Shown here in pieces: positions 1-8,144 of a stretch of DNA of 10,122 bases. This stretch comes from Paraprevotella sp. (GTDB lineage: Bacteria; Bacteroidota; Bacteroidia; Bacteroidales; Bacteroidaceae), in NCBI GenBank assembly GCA_017630975.1, contig JAGBUF010000074.1, positions 1 to 10,122 of the forward strand, written 5' to 3'. A program made the translations under genes and the position numbers. Position 1 is the stretch's first letter. Every line of letters begins with the position of its first letter. The notes below the pieces were generated by a model. The model was not told the DNA's origin. It ran no database searches and saw nothing but the letters and a program-made list of their open reading frames with translations.

Positions 1-465
1 CATGCCATAATTGCTTAGCCATATAAGTAATTTTTTATAACCAATTGATGAAATTAAATTAGTGCGTATAAAATTCCATCTATGATTCTTTGTTAATGAA
101 ATAATAATTATTAAACCGTCATCGCACTATCTTACTGAGTGTTACAGCAAAAAACGGAGTTTTAAAAATATAATCAATATTTTGAGATGTAGGCAAACAA
201 GCCTTGATAAGTTCCATTACTTTTTTTTTATGCTTCGCCTTCATTTTTCATGCGATAAATACAGTATGCCATATCAATAATAGCTTTTAAATTTTCTAAA
301 TACATACTCTTTTGTTTTTAGTTCGCTCGTTACAAAAATATACTAAAAAAATTGAAAAAGCCTTGTCCTTTTTGCCCTTGTTTGGTAAAACTTCATTTTT
401 TTTAATTTTCCTTAATTATTTTATGTTTACGGTCTTGTACCTTATTATATTATTCTTTCGTTTTC
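1..465. other. AT-rich intergenic region without a convincing gene
   Basis: This stretch is markedly AT-rich and full of T and A runs, including nine T at 221-229. No reading frame of ordinary length crosses it, and no gene runs in from the left edge. On the minus strand there are two tiny ORFs (see 119-305) and one TAnnTTTG-like box at 333-340, but no good -33 element. I see no strong hairpin terminator, tRNA or repeat. It is most simply the upstream spacer of the operon beginning at 523. Confidence 0.6.
119..305 (-). pseudogene. possible remnant or pair of tiny ORFs, unknown function
   Basis: On the minus strand a 25-codon ORF starts at ATG 305 and ends at TAA 228-230. It reads MYLENLKAIIDMAYCIYRMK and then NEGEA. 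It is followed, after an A9 run (221-229), by a 32-codon ORF in another frame from ATG 217 to TGA 119-121, beginning MELIKACLPTSQNIDY. Read across the A run with one frame shift, the two join into one plausible short protein with amphipathic helices, which suggests a decayed or frameshifted small gene. A TAnnTTTG box lies at 340-333, about 28 bases before the first ATG, but without a clear -33 element. I do not recognise a family. In DNA this AT-rich, short ORFs arise easily by chance, so this is only a candidate. Confidence 0.2.
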
Positions 466-497
466 GTTGATTATTCCATTGCTTTTATGTAATTTTG
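466..497 (+). promoter_or_regulatory. Bacteroidetes-type promoter of the activator-lptE-secG operon
   Basis: A -33-like GTTG at 466-469 is followed, after 20 bases, by TAATTTTG at 490-497, a full match to the Bacteroides -7 consensus TAnnTTTG. The -33 element matches TTTG at three of four positions. Transcription would start near 504 and give a very short leader before the ATG at 523. It is the best promoter candidate in the gap before the first gene. Confidence 0.65.
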
Positions 498-522
498 CCC
501 GCAATCTTGTTTTTAAGTATCT

Positions 523-1761
523 ATGAATTTATCAGAAGTTCAAGCACAAAAAAGAAGATATGGTATCGTGGGAAACTCCGAGGGGGTGAATCATGCCGTG
601 AATGTCGCTTTGCAGGTGGCAAAGACCGACTTGTCGGTTCTCATTACCGGTGAAAGCGGCGTGGGAAAGGAGGCGATACCACGCATCATCCATGACAATA
701 GTTTGCGAAAGAGTAAAAAATACTTTGCCGTAAACTGCGGTTCTATTCCGGAGGGCACAATCGATTCAGAATTGTTCGGTCATGAGAAAGGAGCGTTTAC
801 CGGTGCGGTGGGAGAGCGTGAAGGTTATTTCGGAGCTGCCAATGGCGGAACGCTTTTCTTGGACGAAGTGGGTGAGTTGCCGTTGGCGACACAGGCTCGT
901 TTGTTGCGTGTGTTGGAAACAGGAGAGTATATCCGTGTGGGCTCCAGCGAAGTCAGAAAGACAGATGTGCGTATCGTGGCGGCTACGAATGTGAATATGG
1001 CGAAAGCTATTCGCGACGGTCGTTTTAGAGAAGACTTGTTCTACCGTTTGAACACCATCCCTATTAAAATGCCGGCTTTGCGCGAGAGAGGGGATGATGT
1101 GGTGTTGTTATTTAAGAAGTTCGCCATGGATACAGCTGAAAAATATAATATGCCTGAGCCGGTGGAACTGACGGAAGCAGCGCAGATGCGATTGAAGAAA
1201 TATCCTTGGCCGGGCAATGTGCGCCAACTCAAGAACCTGACAGAACAAATCTCTATCCTTTCGCCGGAGCGTGTTATCACACCGGAGGTATTGGATGACT
1301 ATGTGCCCGACACATTGGTGTCTCATGATATTGTCCCGTTGAAGAAACAGCAAGAAACACATAGCTTTGAAAACGAGCGTGAGATTTTGTATAAGATATT
1401 GTTCGATCTGAGAAACGACGTGATGGAGCTGAAGAAACAGATGCAGGGGCAACGAACAGGTGCGGAAGTGAAAGGCGTTTCGCTACACCCGACTACGCAA
1501 GACAATCCCATCACTTATTATCGTCAGGATGTGTCTTATCCTGCTGAACGAACTGCCAAAAGCGAGGATGATTTCCAAACACCGGAAGAGTATGTCGAGG
1601 AGTCATTGTCGTTGGAAGATTGGGAGCGTCAGATGATCATCAAGGCATTGGAGAAGAATCATGGGAAACGCAAGTCGGCAGCTAATGATTTGAAAATTTC
1701 AGAGCGAACATTGTACCGCAAAATAAAGGAATATGGTTTGGATAAAGAATATGATGAATAA
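523..1761 (+). CDS. sigma-54-dependent transcriptional activator without a sensor domain (AAA+ plus Fis-type HTH)
   Basis: This protein should use ATP hydrolysis to open promoters bound by RNA polymerase with sigma-54. The AAA+ domain starts almost at the N-terminus: Walker A GESGVGKE at 43-50, the sigma-54-contacting loop GAFTGA intact at 90-95, Walker B GGTLFLDE at 108-115, the FREDLFYRLN arginine-finger region at 168-177 and WPGNVRQL at 229-236. A Fis-type helix-turn-helix lies at about 363-406 (SAANDLKISERTLYRKIKEY). There is no receiver, GAF or PAS domain, so activity may be set by abundance or by a partner protein. Between AAA+ and HTH is an unusually long linker (about 265-360) with a likely coiled coil at 281-308. 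The stop codon overlaps the start of lptE, which implies translational coupling. The start is the first ATG, about 25 bases after the -7 box. The family call is firm; the target genes are unknown. Confidence 0.95.
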   Translation: MNLSEVQAQKRRYGIVGNSEGVNHAVNVALQVAKTDLSVLITGESGVGKEAIPRIIHDNSLRKSKKYFAVNCGSIPEGTIDSELFGHEKGAFTGAVGEREGYFGAANGGTLFLDEVGELPLATQARLLRVLETGEYIRVGSSEVRKTDVRIVAATNVNMAKAIRDGRFREDLFYRLNTIPIKMPALRERGDDVVLLFKKFAMDTAEKYNMPEPVELTEAAQMRLKKYPWPGNVRQLKNLTEQISILSPERVITPEVLDDYVPDTLVSHDIVPLKKQQETHSFENEREILYKILFDLRNDVMELKKQMQGQRTGAEVKGVSLHPTTQDNPITYYRQDVSYPAERTAKSEDDFQTPEEYVEESLSLEDWERQMIIKALEKNHGKRKSAANDLKISERTLYRKIKEYGLDKEYDE

Positions 1762-2272
1762 GAACCGTTTTTTGTATGGCTTATGTCTGGTCGCATTTAC
1801 CATGGTGTTGGCGGCTTGCAGTATTACCTATAAGTTCAATGGGGCGTCTATCGACTATACCAAAACCAAAACCATACAGATTGCGCAGTTTCCTATCCGT
1901 TCGGCTTATGTATGGGGACCGATGCAGGCCATCTTTAACAATCAGCTGACGGATATCTTTGCGCGCCAAACAAAATTGAAGCAGGTGAACCGCAATGGTG
2001 ACTTGCAGATATCCGGTGAGATAGTGGAGTATAACCAATTCAACAAGTCGGTGGCAGCAGACGGATATTCAGCGCAGACGCAGTTGAAGATGACGGTGAA
2101 TGTGCGCTTTGTGAACAATCAGAACCATGATGAGGATTTTGAGCAGCGTTTCAGTGCAACCACGCAGTACGATTCTTCATTGCAGTTGAATGCGGTGCAG
2201 GAAGAATTGGTGACACAGATGGTGAAGGATATTGTAGACCAGATATTTAATGCGACGGTGGCCAATTGGTAA
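1754..2272 (+). CDS. lptE: LptE-like LPS-assembly lipoprotein
   Basis: LptE is an outer-membrane lipoprotein that plugs the LptD barrel and helps insert lipopolysaccharide into the outer leaflet. The N-terminus is a lipoprotein signal: Lys and Arg, a hydrophobic core, then the lipobox LAAC with Cys22 as the lipidated residue. The mature part matches the Bacteroidetes LptE type, with SITYKFNGASIDY just after the Cys, then IQIAQFPIRSAYVWGP and a DLQISGEIVEYNQ strand; the family's alternating strands end in an amphipathic helix at about 145-166. ATG codons at 1751 and 1754 are both possible. An in-frame ATG at 1733 would put extra residues before the signal peptide and is less likely. The start overlaps the activator's stop by 8 bases (11 if ATG 1751 is used). 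The name rests on overall resemblance, because LptE proteins diverge strongly in sequence. Confidence 0.88.
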   Translation: MNKNRFLYGLCLVAFTMVLAACSITYKFNGASIDYTKTKTIQIAQFPIRSAYVWGPMQAIFNNQLTDIFARQTKLKQVNRNGDLQISGEIVEYNQFNKSVAADGYSAQTQLKMTVNVRFVNNQNHDEDFEQRFSATTQYDSSLQLNAVQEELVTQMVKDIVDQIFNATVANW

Positions 2273-2290
2273 GTTTATCTTTTTACGAAC

Positions 2291-3028
2291 ATGAATATAA
2301 GTTTGTCTGAATACATAAAGCATCCCGATCGTTTGGATAATGATTCGTTGCCATACTTACGTAAGTTGGTGGCGGAATATCCTTATTTCCAAACTGCTCG
2401 TCTGCTTTACTTGCGCAATTTGTATCAGTTGCATGATGCGGCTTTTGATAAGGAGTTGCGGAAGGCTTCTTTTTACCTGAGCGACCGTAAGGCTTTGTTT
2501 ATGTTGACGGAAGGTGAGAACTATCGTTTGGAGCCTTATAAGAAGCACCAACCCAAAAGGGTGAAGGAGGATGACGATGACCGTACAGGGTCTTTGATAG
2601 ATACTTTCTTGTCTTCTATTCCGGAGGAGAAACCCAAGCGCATGAATAAGATTGATGCGTCGGTGGATTATATGGGCTATTTGTTGCAGACAGAGGATGC
2701 TCCTGACAGGATAGATTCCGTGCCGACTTTGGAATATCAGGATCTGATAGACAGTTATATCAATCAGGGAGATAAACGTATCGTGTTGTCCGACCAACCG
2801 GAGGGACAATTGCAAACACCTGATTTGACGGAGGAAGATATCGAAAGCAACGAAGACTATTTCACTGAAACATTGGCGAAAATCTATATCAAACAGGGCA
2901 GATATACCAAGGCTTTGGAAATTATAAGGAGATTAAGTTTGAAATATCCAAAAAAAAATCGTTACTTTGCAGACCAAATCCGTTTCTTGGAAAAATTGAT
3001 CATAAACAATAAAAATAAAAACTCATAA
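2291..3028 (+). CDS. conserved TPR-like cytoplasmic protein of unknown function
   Basis: This 245-residue protein has no signal peptide or membrane segment, so it is probably cytoplasmic. The N-terminal part (about 5-75) is helical: LSEYIKHPDRLDNDSLPYLR, then a tyrosine-rich stretch LVAEYPYFQTARLLYLRNLY. The middle (about 82-185) is charged and probably disordered, including KEDDDD at 92-97. Residues 190-220 (YFTETLAKIYIKQGRYTKAL, then EIIRRLSLKYP) look like one tetratricopeptide repeat, a protein-binding helical pair. The gene lies 18 bases after lptE and ends 2 bases before secG, so it is in the same operon and may serve envelope assembly; that link is inferred from position only. Its 3' end also seems to hold a promoter for secG. 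I can assign no specific function. Confidence 0.85.
   Translation: MNISLSEYIKHPDRLDNDSLPYLRKLVAEYPYFQTARLLYLRNLYQLHDAAFDKELRKASFYLSDRKALFMLTEGENYRLEPYKKHQPKRVKEDDDDRTGSLIDTFLSSIPEEKPKRMNKIDASVDYMGYLLQTEDAPDRIDSVPTLEYQDLIDSYINQGDKRIVLSDQPEGQLQTPDLTEEDIESNEDYFTETLAKIYIKQGRYTKALEIIRRLSLKYPKKNRYFADQIRFLEKLIINNKNKNS
2938..2969 (+). promoter_or_regulatory. candidate internal promoter for secG
   Basis: Inside the 3' end of the TPR-like gene, TTTG at 2938-2941 is followed, after 20 bases, by TTACTTTG at 2962-2969. That is an exact -33 element, correct spacing, and seven of eight positions matching TATCTTTG-type -7 boxes (a T replaces the A at position 2). Transcription would start near 2976, about 55 bases before the secG start. 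It would let secG be expressed apart from the regulator and lptE. Confidence 0.4.
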
Positions 3029-3030
3029 AA

Positions 3031-3393
3031 ATGTACACATTATTAGTTATTCTCGTCGTTGTTCTTGCCGTTCTGATGTGCTTGATCGTGATGATTCAGG
3101 AGTCTAAAGGTGGAGGTTTGGCATCTAGCTTCTCTGCTTCCAATCAAATCATGGGTGTTCGCAAAACAACAGATGTGATTGAAAAGATTACTTGGGGATT
3201 GGCTGCAGCTATCGTGGTGCTGAGCATCATGTCTGTATATTTTATCCCTTCTGCTAAAGTTGAAGGTTCTGCCATGATGAACATCGCTACAGAACAGCAA
3301 GCAACCAATGCAAACAACTTGCCGGGATTCGGCACCAATCAAACACCGCAAGCTGCTCCGACTCTGCCACAAGCAGAAACTCCGGCTCAATAA
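3031..3393 (+). CDS. secG: preprotein translocase subunit SecG
   Basis: SecG is the small, non-essential inner-membrane partner of SecYE that aids protein export. Two hydrophobic segments are visible, at about 3-22 (LLVILVVVLAVLMCLIVMI) and 54-72 (TWGLAAAIVVLSIMSVYFI). Between them is the family signature QESKGGGLASSFS (23-35), followed by a short loop with MGVRKTTDVIEK. The C-terminal tail (about 73-120) is polar and rich in Gln, Ala, Pro and Thr, longer than in the E. coli type but usual for Bacteroidetes. The ATG lies 2 bases after the preceding stop. This is the last gene of the operon and is followed by a perfect palindrome. The assignment is firm. Confidence 0.95.
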   Translation: MYTLLVILVVVLAVLMCLIVMIQESKGGGLASSFSASNQIMGVRKTTDVIEKITWGLAAAIVVLSIMSVYFIPSAKVEGSAMMNIATEQQATNANNLPGFGTNQTPQAAPTLPQAETPAQ

Positions 3394-3420
3394 TAGGAAA
3401 CGGGTGTTTGTAGAAAATAT

Positions 3421-3446
3421 AAGGAGTGTTCCGCGGAACACTCCTT
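3421..3446. terminator. bidirectional terminator between secG and uvrA
   Basis: A perfect 26-base palindrome has arms AAGGAGTGTTCCG and CGGAACACTCCTT. On the plus strand the run continues as TTTC, making T5 with the stem's last bases; on the minus strand it is followed by TTATATTTTC. It lies between the convergent ends of secG (3393) and uvrA (3472), so it can stop transcription from both sides. In practice a four-base CGCG loop would leave an 11-bp stem. Confidence 0.85.
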
Positions 3447-3471
3447 TTTCGTTAGCTCTATGTGAGAGTTT

Positions 3472-6285
3472 TTATGGTAACTTTTCTTTCAGGAACCTTC
3501 CGGTGTGACTTGATGCGCATGATGCCACTTCTTCCGGTGTTCCGCAGATGACGAGGTTACCTCCTTGCTCGCCTCCCTCCGGTCCGAGGTCTATGATATG
3601 GTCGGCGCATTTGATGACATCCATATTGTGCTCAATGATGATGAGTGTGTGTCCGCGCTCTATCAAGGCATCGAATGCAACAAGCAAACGCTTGATGTCG
3701 TGAAAATGCAGACCGGTGGTCGGTTCGTCAAAAATGAAGATGGTGGGTTCCGTGCTCTCCATTCCTATATAGTAAGCCAGCTTGACACGTTGATTTTCTC
3801 CGCCTGACAATGTACTGGATGATTGACCTAATTTGATATAACCCAATCCTACATCCTGAAGCGGACGTAATTTCTTTACTATCTTTTGTTGTTGGTGGAG
3901 TTCAAAGAATTCAATGGCTTGATTGACAGTCATGTTCAATACATCGTAGATGTTTTGTCCTTCATACTTCACTTCAAGGATGTCGTTCTTGAACCGTTTG
4001 CCGTGGCATGACTCACATTCCAGTACGAGGTCGGCCATGAATTGCATTTCAACGGTAACGGTGCCTTCACCCTTACATTCTTCACATCTTCCGCCTTCTG
4101 TGTTGAAAGAGAAATGTCCTGCGGTGAATCCCATTTGTTGAGCAAGGGGTTGTGTGGCAAACAAGCGTCTGATTTCATCGTATGCCTTGACATAGGTGAC
4201 GGGATTGCTACGTGTAGATTTGCCGATGGGGTTCTGGTCGACAAATTCAATGTTGCGGACCATGTGCAGATCTCCTTCAAGGGCGATAAATTCTCCGGGG
4301 CGGTCAGTCACTTCGTCAAAGTTGCGTTTCATGGCGCGATAGAAGATGTCGCGCACCAATGTGGATTTTCCCGAACCGCTCACATCGGTGACCACCGTCA
4401 TCACGTTGAGCGGGAACCGGACGTCAATACCTCGAAGATTGTTGGCTCTGGCGCCTTTCACCAAGATGTAATTGTTCCATGGACGATGACTAGCAGGGCA
4501 CGGAATCTGTTCCTGTCCTGTCAGGTATTTTACTGTATAGCTTTCTGTTTCTTGCGGTTTCTCATCCAGCATTTGCTTTAAATCACCTTCAAAAACGACT
4601 GTACCGCCTAACCTTCCGGCTTTCGGACCGATGTCGATGATGTAGTCTGCTGCGCGGATGATTTCTTCGTCATGCTCGACAATAATGACGGTGTTGCCCA
4701 ATTCCTGTAATTGTCTGAGCACGTGTATCAACTTGTCCGTATCTCTGCTGTGCAGTCCGATGCTCGGTTCGTCCAGGATGTATAGTGAGCCGACCAGACT
4801 GCTACCCAATGATGTGGCAAGATTGATGCGTTGGCTTTCGCCACCTGACAAGGTGTTGCTCAAACGGTTCAGTGTGAGGTATCCTAATCCTACGTCTAAC
4901 AGGAAGTTCAGACGGTTGTTGATTTCTGTCAATAGTCGTTTGGCTATTTGTGATTCATGTTCCGTGAGTTGCAGATGTTCAAAGAAACGTTTGAGCTCTA
5001 CAATAGAGATGTCTACCAAGTCGGAAATGGAGCGCCCTCCAATCTTTACATATCCCGCTTCGGGACGCAGTCGGGTGCCATGACATTTTGGACAAATGGT
5101 CTTGCCCCTGTAGCGTGCCAGCATGACACGGTATTGTATCTTATATTGGTTCTCCTCCAACATCTTAAAGAAACGGTCGATGCTGACCTCTTCTTTGGGG
5201 GATGTGCCGTCTTTGGGACCATGCCATAACAAATCTTTCTGTTCCTGTGTCAGTTGGTAGTACGGTTCAAATATAGGGAAGTTGTATTTAATCGCCCTGC
5301 GACAGAACTCATTTTTCCATTCGCTCATTTTCTCTCCTCTCCAACAGATGACAGCGCCATCGTATACGCTGAGTGCGGAGTTGGGGATGACCAGTTTTTC
5401 ATCAATACCCATGACCTTTCCAAAACCTTCGCACATCGGGCAGGCGCCAATAGGGGAGTTGAAAGAAAACAAATTGTCGGTGGGCTCTTCAAATGTGATG
5501 CCGTCTGCCTCAAAACTCATGGAGAAAGTATGCGTAATGCCGGACGGGTAGAATCGCAGGATGCACTCACCATTCCCTTCATAAAAAGCTGTCTCGGCTG
5601 AATCGACCAGACGTGAGATGGTATCTTTACCGTCGTCGCAACTCATTCGGTCGATGAGCAGATGGATGGAGTGAGAGGTGGTGTTGATGTCAGGATGTTG
5701 CTCCAGTTCCTGCATGAAGTCTTCTATGCGTACAATATCACCGTTTACCTCAATGCGTGAGAACCCTTGTTTGAAATGGCTGTCTATTTGTTGTGCCAGT
5801 GTGCGCCCTTCATGGATGTGTAAAGGGGCTAGAACGGTAAATCTGGTGCCATGGGAGTAGGAGAGCATACATTGCACAATGTCCTCGGTGGAGTGTTTCT
5901 TTACCTCCTGTCCGCTGATGGGGGAAAATGTCCTTCCGATGCGTGCGTATAAAAGTCGTAAGTACTCATATATTTCGGTAGATGTTCCGACGGTGGAACG
6001 TGGATTCCTACTGCTCACCTTTTGTTCAATGGCAATGGCGGGCGGTATACCTTTGATATAATCACACTCAGGTTTGCTCATACGACCGAGGAACTGTCGG
6101 GCGTATGCCGACAGGCTCTCTACATATCTGCGTTGACCTTCGGCATATAGGGTGTCGAAAGCCAATGACGACTTGCCCGATCCCGAAAGTCCTGTGATGA
6201 CTATCAGTTTGTTGCGAGGTATCTCCAAATCAATATTCTTCAGATTATTGACTTTGGCTCCCTTTATCTGTATGTATTTGCTCAT
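3472..6285 (-). CDS. uvrA: excinuclease ABC subunit A (UvrA), variant motifs
   Basis: UvrA is the damage-sensing ATPase of nucleotide excision repair; it loads UvrB onto distorted DNA. At 937 residues it has full family length, so it keeps the UvrB-binding region (about 120-250) that short UvrA2 paralogues lack. N-terminal half: Walker A GLSGSGKS 32-39, [13 protein letters not shown] 398-410, signature LSGGESQR 479-486, Walker [11 protein letters not shown] 503-512. C-terminal half: zinc module CEEC 734-737 with CESC 757-760, signature LSGGENQR 827-833 area, FDEPTTGLH 852-860. Two features are odd. The first zinc module has only its second pair (CPMC, 282-285); the usual earlier CxxC is absent and FEADG (258-262) stands near there. 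The second P-loop reads DVSGSGKS (634-641), with Asp where UvrA normally has Gly. The frame is otherwise intact, so this may be a divergent paralogue. The ATG at 6285 gives the usual N-terminus [20 protein letters not shown]. Confidence 0.95.
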   Translation of the reverse strand: MSKYIQIKGAKVNNLKNIDLEIPRNKLIVITGLSGSGKSSLAFDTLYAEGQRRYVESLSAYARQFLGRMSKPECDYIKGIPPAIAIEQKVSSRNPRSTVGTSTEIYEYLRLLYARIGRTFSPISGQEVKKHSTEDIVQCMLSYSHGTRFTVLAPLHIHEGRTLAQQIDSHFKQGFSRIEVNGDIVRIEDFMQELEQHPDINTTSHSIHLLIDRMSCDDGKDTISRLVDSAETAFYEGNGECILRFYPSGITHTFSMSFEADGITFEEPTDNLFSFNSPIGACPMCEGFGKVMGIDEKLVIPNSALSVYDGAVICWRGEKMSEWKNEFCRRAIKYNFPIFEPYYQLTQEQKDLLWHGPKDGTSPKEEVSIDRFFKMLEENQYKIQYRVMLARYRGKTICPKCHGTRLRPEAGYVKIGGRSISDLVDISIVELKRFFEHLQLTEHESQIAKRLLTEINNRLNFLLDVGLGYLTLNRLSNTLSGGESQRINLATSLGSSLVGSLYILDEPSIGLHSRDTDKLIHVLRQLQELGNTVIIVEHDEEIIRAADYIIDIGPKAGRLGGTVVFEGDLKQMLDEKPQETESYTVKYLTGQEQIPCPASHRPWNNYILVKGARANNLRGIDVRFPLNVMTVVTDVSGSGKSTLVRDIFYRAMKRNFDEVTDRPGEFIALEGDLHMVRNIEFVDQNPIGKSTRSNPVTYVKAYDEIRRLFATQPLAQQMGFTAGHFSFNTEGGRCEECKGEGTVTVEMQFMADLVLECESCHGKRFKNDILEVKYEGQNIYDVLNMTVNQAIEFFELHQQQKIVKKLRPLQDVGLGYIKLGQSSSTLSGGENQRVKLAYYIGMESTEPTIFIFDEPTTGLHFHDIKRLLVAFDALIERGHTLIIIEHNMDVIKCADHIIDLGPEGGEQGGNLVICGTPEEVASCASSHTGRFLKEKLP

Positions 6286-6308
6286 GCACTTTTGATTTAG
6301 CGAACAAG

Positions 6309-6316
6309 CAAAGATA
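6309..6316 (-). promoter_or_regulatory. -7 box of the uvrA promoter
   Basis: Read on the minus strand this is TATCTTTG, the ideal Bacteroides -7 element, ending 23 bases before the uvrA ATG. I see no TTTG at the expected 19-21 base distance upstream, so the -33 element is weak. No LexA-type box is obvious to me in the short leader. Confidence 0.6.
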
Positions 6317-6408
6317 CAATTTTATATTAAGAAGTTGTTGCCATTTTTAAGGTTATTCTGTTCTCTCTTTCTTTTCAGGCAAAAAAGCAGAAGAAATCAT
6401 TGTGAATG

Positions 6409-6441
6409 TTTGTGTTTCATAGGCCTTTTGTTGTATTTTTG
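6409..6441 (+). promoter_or_regulatory. Bacteroidetes-type promoter of the GHL10 gene
   Basis: TTTG at 6409-6412 is followed, after 21 bases, by TATTTTTG at 6434-6441; both elements match the consensus. The predicted transcript would begin near 6448, only 12 bases before the ATG at 6460. The promoter therefore lies within any longer reading frame starting at 6406, which argues for the start at 6460. Confidence 0.75.
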
Positions 6442-6459
6442 TGCACAAATAATGATGTA

Positions 6460-7953
6460 ATGAATAAAAAATCTCTTTTTCTTTTGTTGTTGTGGTGGTG
6501 CAGCATGACGCTGTCTGCTCAGTTGACGCCTAAACGTGAGTTTCGTGGGGCGTGGATACAGTGTGTGAACTATCAATTCATGAACATGGGGACGGAAAAG
6601 ATGCAGAACACGCTGACTTATCAGTTGGATGAGCTGCAGAAGTGTGGTATCAACGTCATCTTGTTTCAAGTGCGTCCGGAGTTCGATGCACTTTATGAAA
6701 GCAGTTTTGAACCCTGGAGCCGTTATCTGACCGGTAAACAGGGCGTTGCGCCTGCTCCGTATTGGGACCCTTTGCAATGGATGATAGAGCAATGTCATGC
6801 GCGGGGAATGGAACTGCATGCATGGATCAACCCTTATCGTGCCAAGACGAAAGGAACAAAGGATTTGGCAAGTAATCATCCGTATTTCAAGCATCCGGAG
6901 CGTTACTTCGAGTATGCGGGGCAATTGATTATGGACCCCGGAATTCCTGAGAACAGAGATTATATCTGCAATGTGGTAACGGACATCTTGGTGCGTTATG
7001 ATGTGGATGGTATTCATATAGACGATTATTTCTATCCTTATCCGGATGGCGGAAAACCAATTCCTGATGATAAGACTTATGCCCGTTACGGACAGGGACA
7101 GGAGCGTGGAGACTGGCGCAGGGAGAATGTGAACCGCTTCATTTGTCAGATGTATGAATGTGTTCATGAAATCAAACCTTGGGTGAAGTTCGGAGTATCT
7201 CCGTTTGGTATTTACCGCAATTTGAAGAATGACCCGCAGCGTGGAAGTAATACACGTGGGTTGCAGAACTATGACGACCTGTATGCCGATGTGCTGAAAT
7301 GGGTAGACGAGGGTTGGGTGGACTATAACATCCCGCAAATCTATTGGGAGATTGGACATTCTGCTGCCGACTATGATACGCTGATTCGTTGGTGGAGCGA
7401 ACACGCATCTGCCCGTCCGTTGATTATCGGTCAGGACGTGGACAGAACGGTGGGTAACGCTGATCCGGTGGATCCGAAAAAGCATCAGATGGAGCGTAAG
7501 ATGAAACTGCAACGTACATTGCCCAACATAGAAGGCAGTTGTCAGTGGTATGCCAAAGCGGTGGTGGACAATAAGGGGGATTACGGTACGATGCTGCGCA
7601 AGAAATACCATAGTTGTCCGGCTTTGCAACCTTCAATGCCTTGGATTGACAAGAAAGCTCCGAAAAAGGTACGTAAGTTGACGGCTTTCTGGACAGAGGA
7701 CGGTTATATGCTGTTCTGGTATGCTCCCAAGGGCAAGAAAGAGATGGACAAGGCACGTCAATATGTGGTCTATCGCTTTGCTGAAGACGAGAAGGTAGAC
7801 TTGGATTACGCCGAGAATATTGTGGCAATCACCAATAATACTTTCTATAAACTGCCCTACGAAGACGGTACGATAAAATATACTTATGTGGTAACGGCAC
7901 TCGACCGTTTGCACAATGAGTCGAAACCGTCAAAGAAGAAAGTAGAATTGTAA
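6460..7953 (+). CDS. GHL10 (DUF187) glycoside-hydrolase-like exported protein
   Basis: The protein belongs to the glycosyl-hydrolase-like 10 family (YngK type), TIM-barrel proteins thought to act on polysaccharide or peptidoglycan; the substrate is not established from this sequence. From ATG 6460 it has 497 residues. Residues 1-20 are a signal peptide (NKK, a Leu/Trp-rich core, then TLSA before Gln21). Cys14 does not sit in a lipobox, so I expect a soluble periplasmic or secreted protein. Barrel landmarks: REFRGAWIQCVN 27-37, NVILFQVRPEFDALYES 65-81, MELHAWINPYRA 117-128, VDGIHIDDYFYPYP 182-195, VKFGVSPFGIYRN 242-254 and VDYNIPQIYWEI 287-298. Acidic residues such as Asp188 and Asp189 and the strand-end Glu297 are candidate active-site positions. 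Residues from about 402 onwards resemble a fibronectin-III-like domain. It has its own promoter and terminator, so it is a single-gene unit. Confidence 0.92.
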   Translation: MNKKSLFLLLLWWCSMTLSAQLTPKREFRGAWIQCVNYQFMNMGTEKMQNTLTYQLDELQKCGINVILFQVRPEFDALYESSFEPWSRYLTGKQGVAPAPYWDPLQWMIEQCHARGMELHAWINPYRAKTKGTKDLASNHPYFKHPERYFEYAGQLIMDPGIPENRDYICNVVTDILVRYDVDGIHIDDYFYPYPDGGKPIPDDKTYARYGQGQERGDWRRENVNRFICQMYECVHEIKPWVKFGVSPFGIYRNLKNDPQRGSNTRGLQNYDDLYADVLKWVDEGWVDYNIPQIYWEIGHSAADYDTLIRWWSEHASARPLIIGQDVDRTVGNADPVDPKKHQMERKMKLQRTLPNIEGSCQWYAKAVVDNKGDYGTMLRKKYHSCPALQPSMPWIDKKAPKKVRKLTAFWTEDGYMLFWYAPKGKKEMDKARQYVVYRFAEDEKVDLDYAENIVAITNNTFYKLPYEDGTIKYTYVVTALDRLHNESKPSKKKVEL

Positions 7954-7974
7954 TTAGAATAGCACCGTATAAAG

Positions 7975-8007
7975 TCCTCATGAGAGAAATTCCATGAGGA
8001 TTTTTTT
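7975..8007 (+). terminator. Rho-independent terminator of the GHL10 gene
   Basis: The arms TCCTCATG (7975-7982) and CATGAGGA (7993-8000) form a perfect 8-bp stem around a 10-base loop, followed directly by seven T (8001-8007). It lies 22 bases after the GHL10 stop, a classic intrinsic terminator. Confidence 0.9.
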
Positions 8008-8144
8008 GTTCTATTAAATCAAGGTATCCGCCAGCTCATCGCTGTTCGCATTTAAATACCGTTTAAACGATTGCTAAATGCTGATTAAAAGACAATTGCC
8101 TGTCCGCTTGTGGGCTATCAATGGATTTTCTTTACGACATTGTT

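Noticed and set aside
4042..4581. 179-codon plus-strand frame within uvrA, and several similar ones across 3565-6061
   Set aside because: They lie antisense to the intact uvrA gene, have no family features, and differ in composition from real proteins of the window.
6406..6459. Upstream start of the GHL10 protein at ATG 6406
   Set aside because: It would place the promoter elements inside the coding region and put 18 extra residues before a good signal peptide that begins at ATG 6460.
6397..7629. 410-codon open frame on the minus strand, antisense to the GHL10 gene
   Set aside because: It mirrors a well-supported gene that has a signal peptide, family motifs, promoter and terminator. Its translation is rich in His, Arg and Thr and has no recognisable domain; it is a by-product of codon use on the opposite strand.
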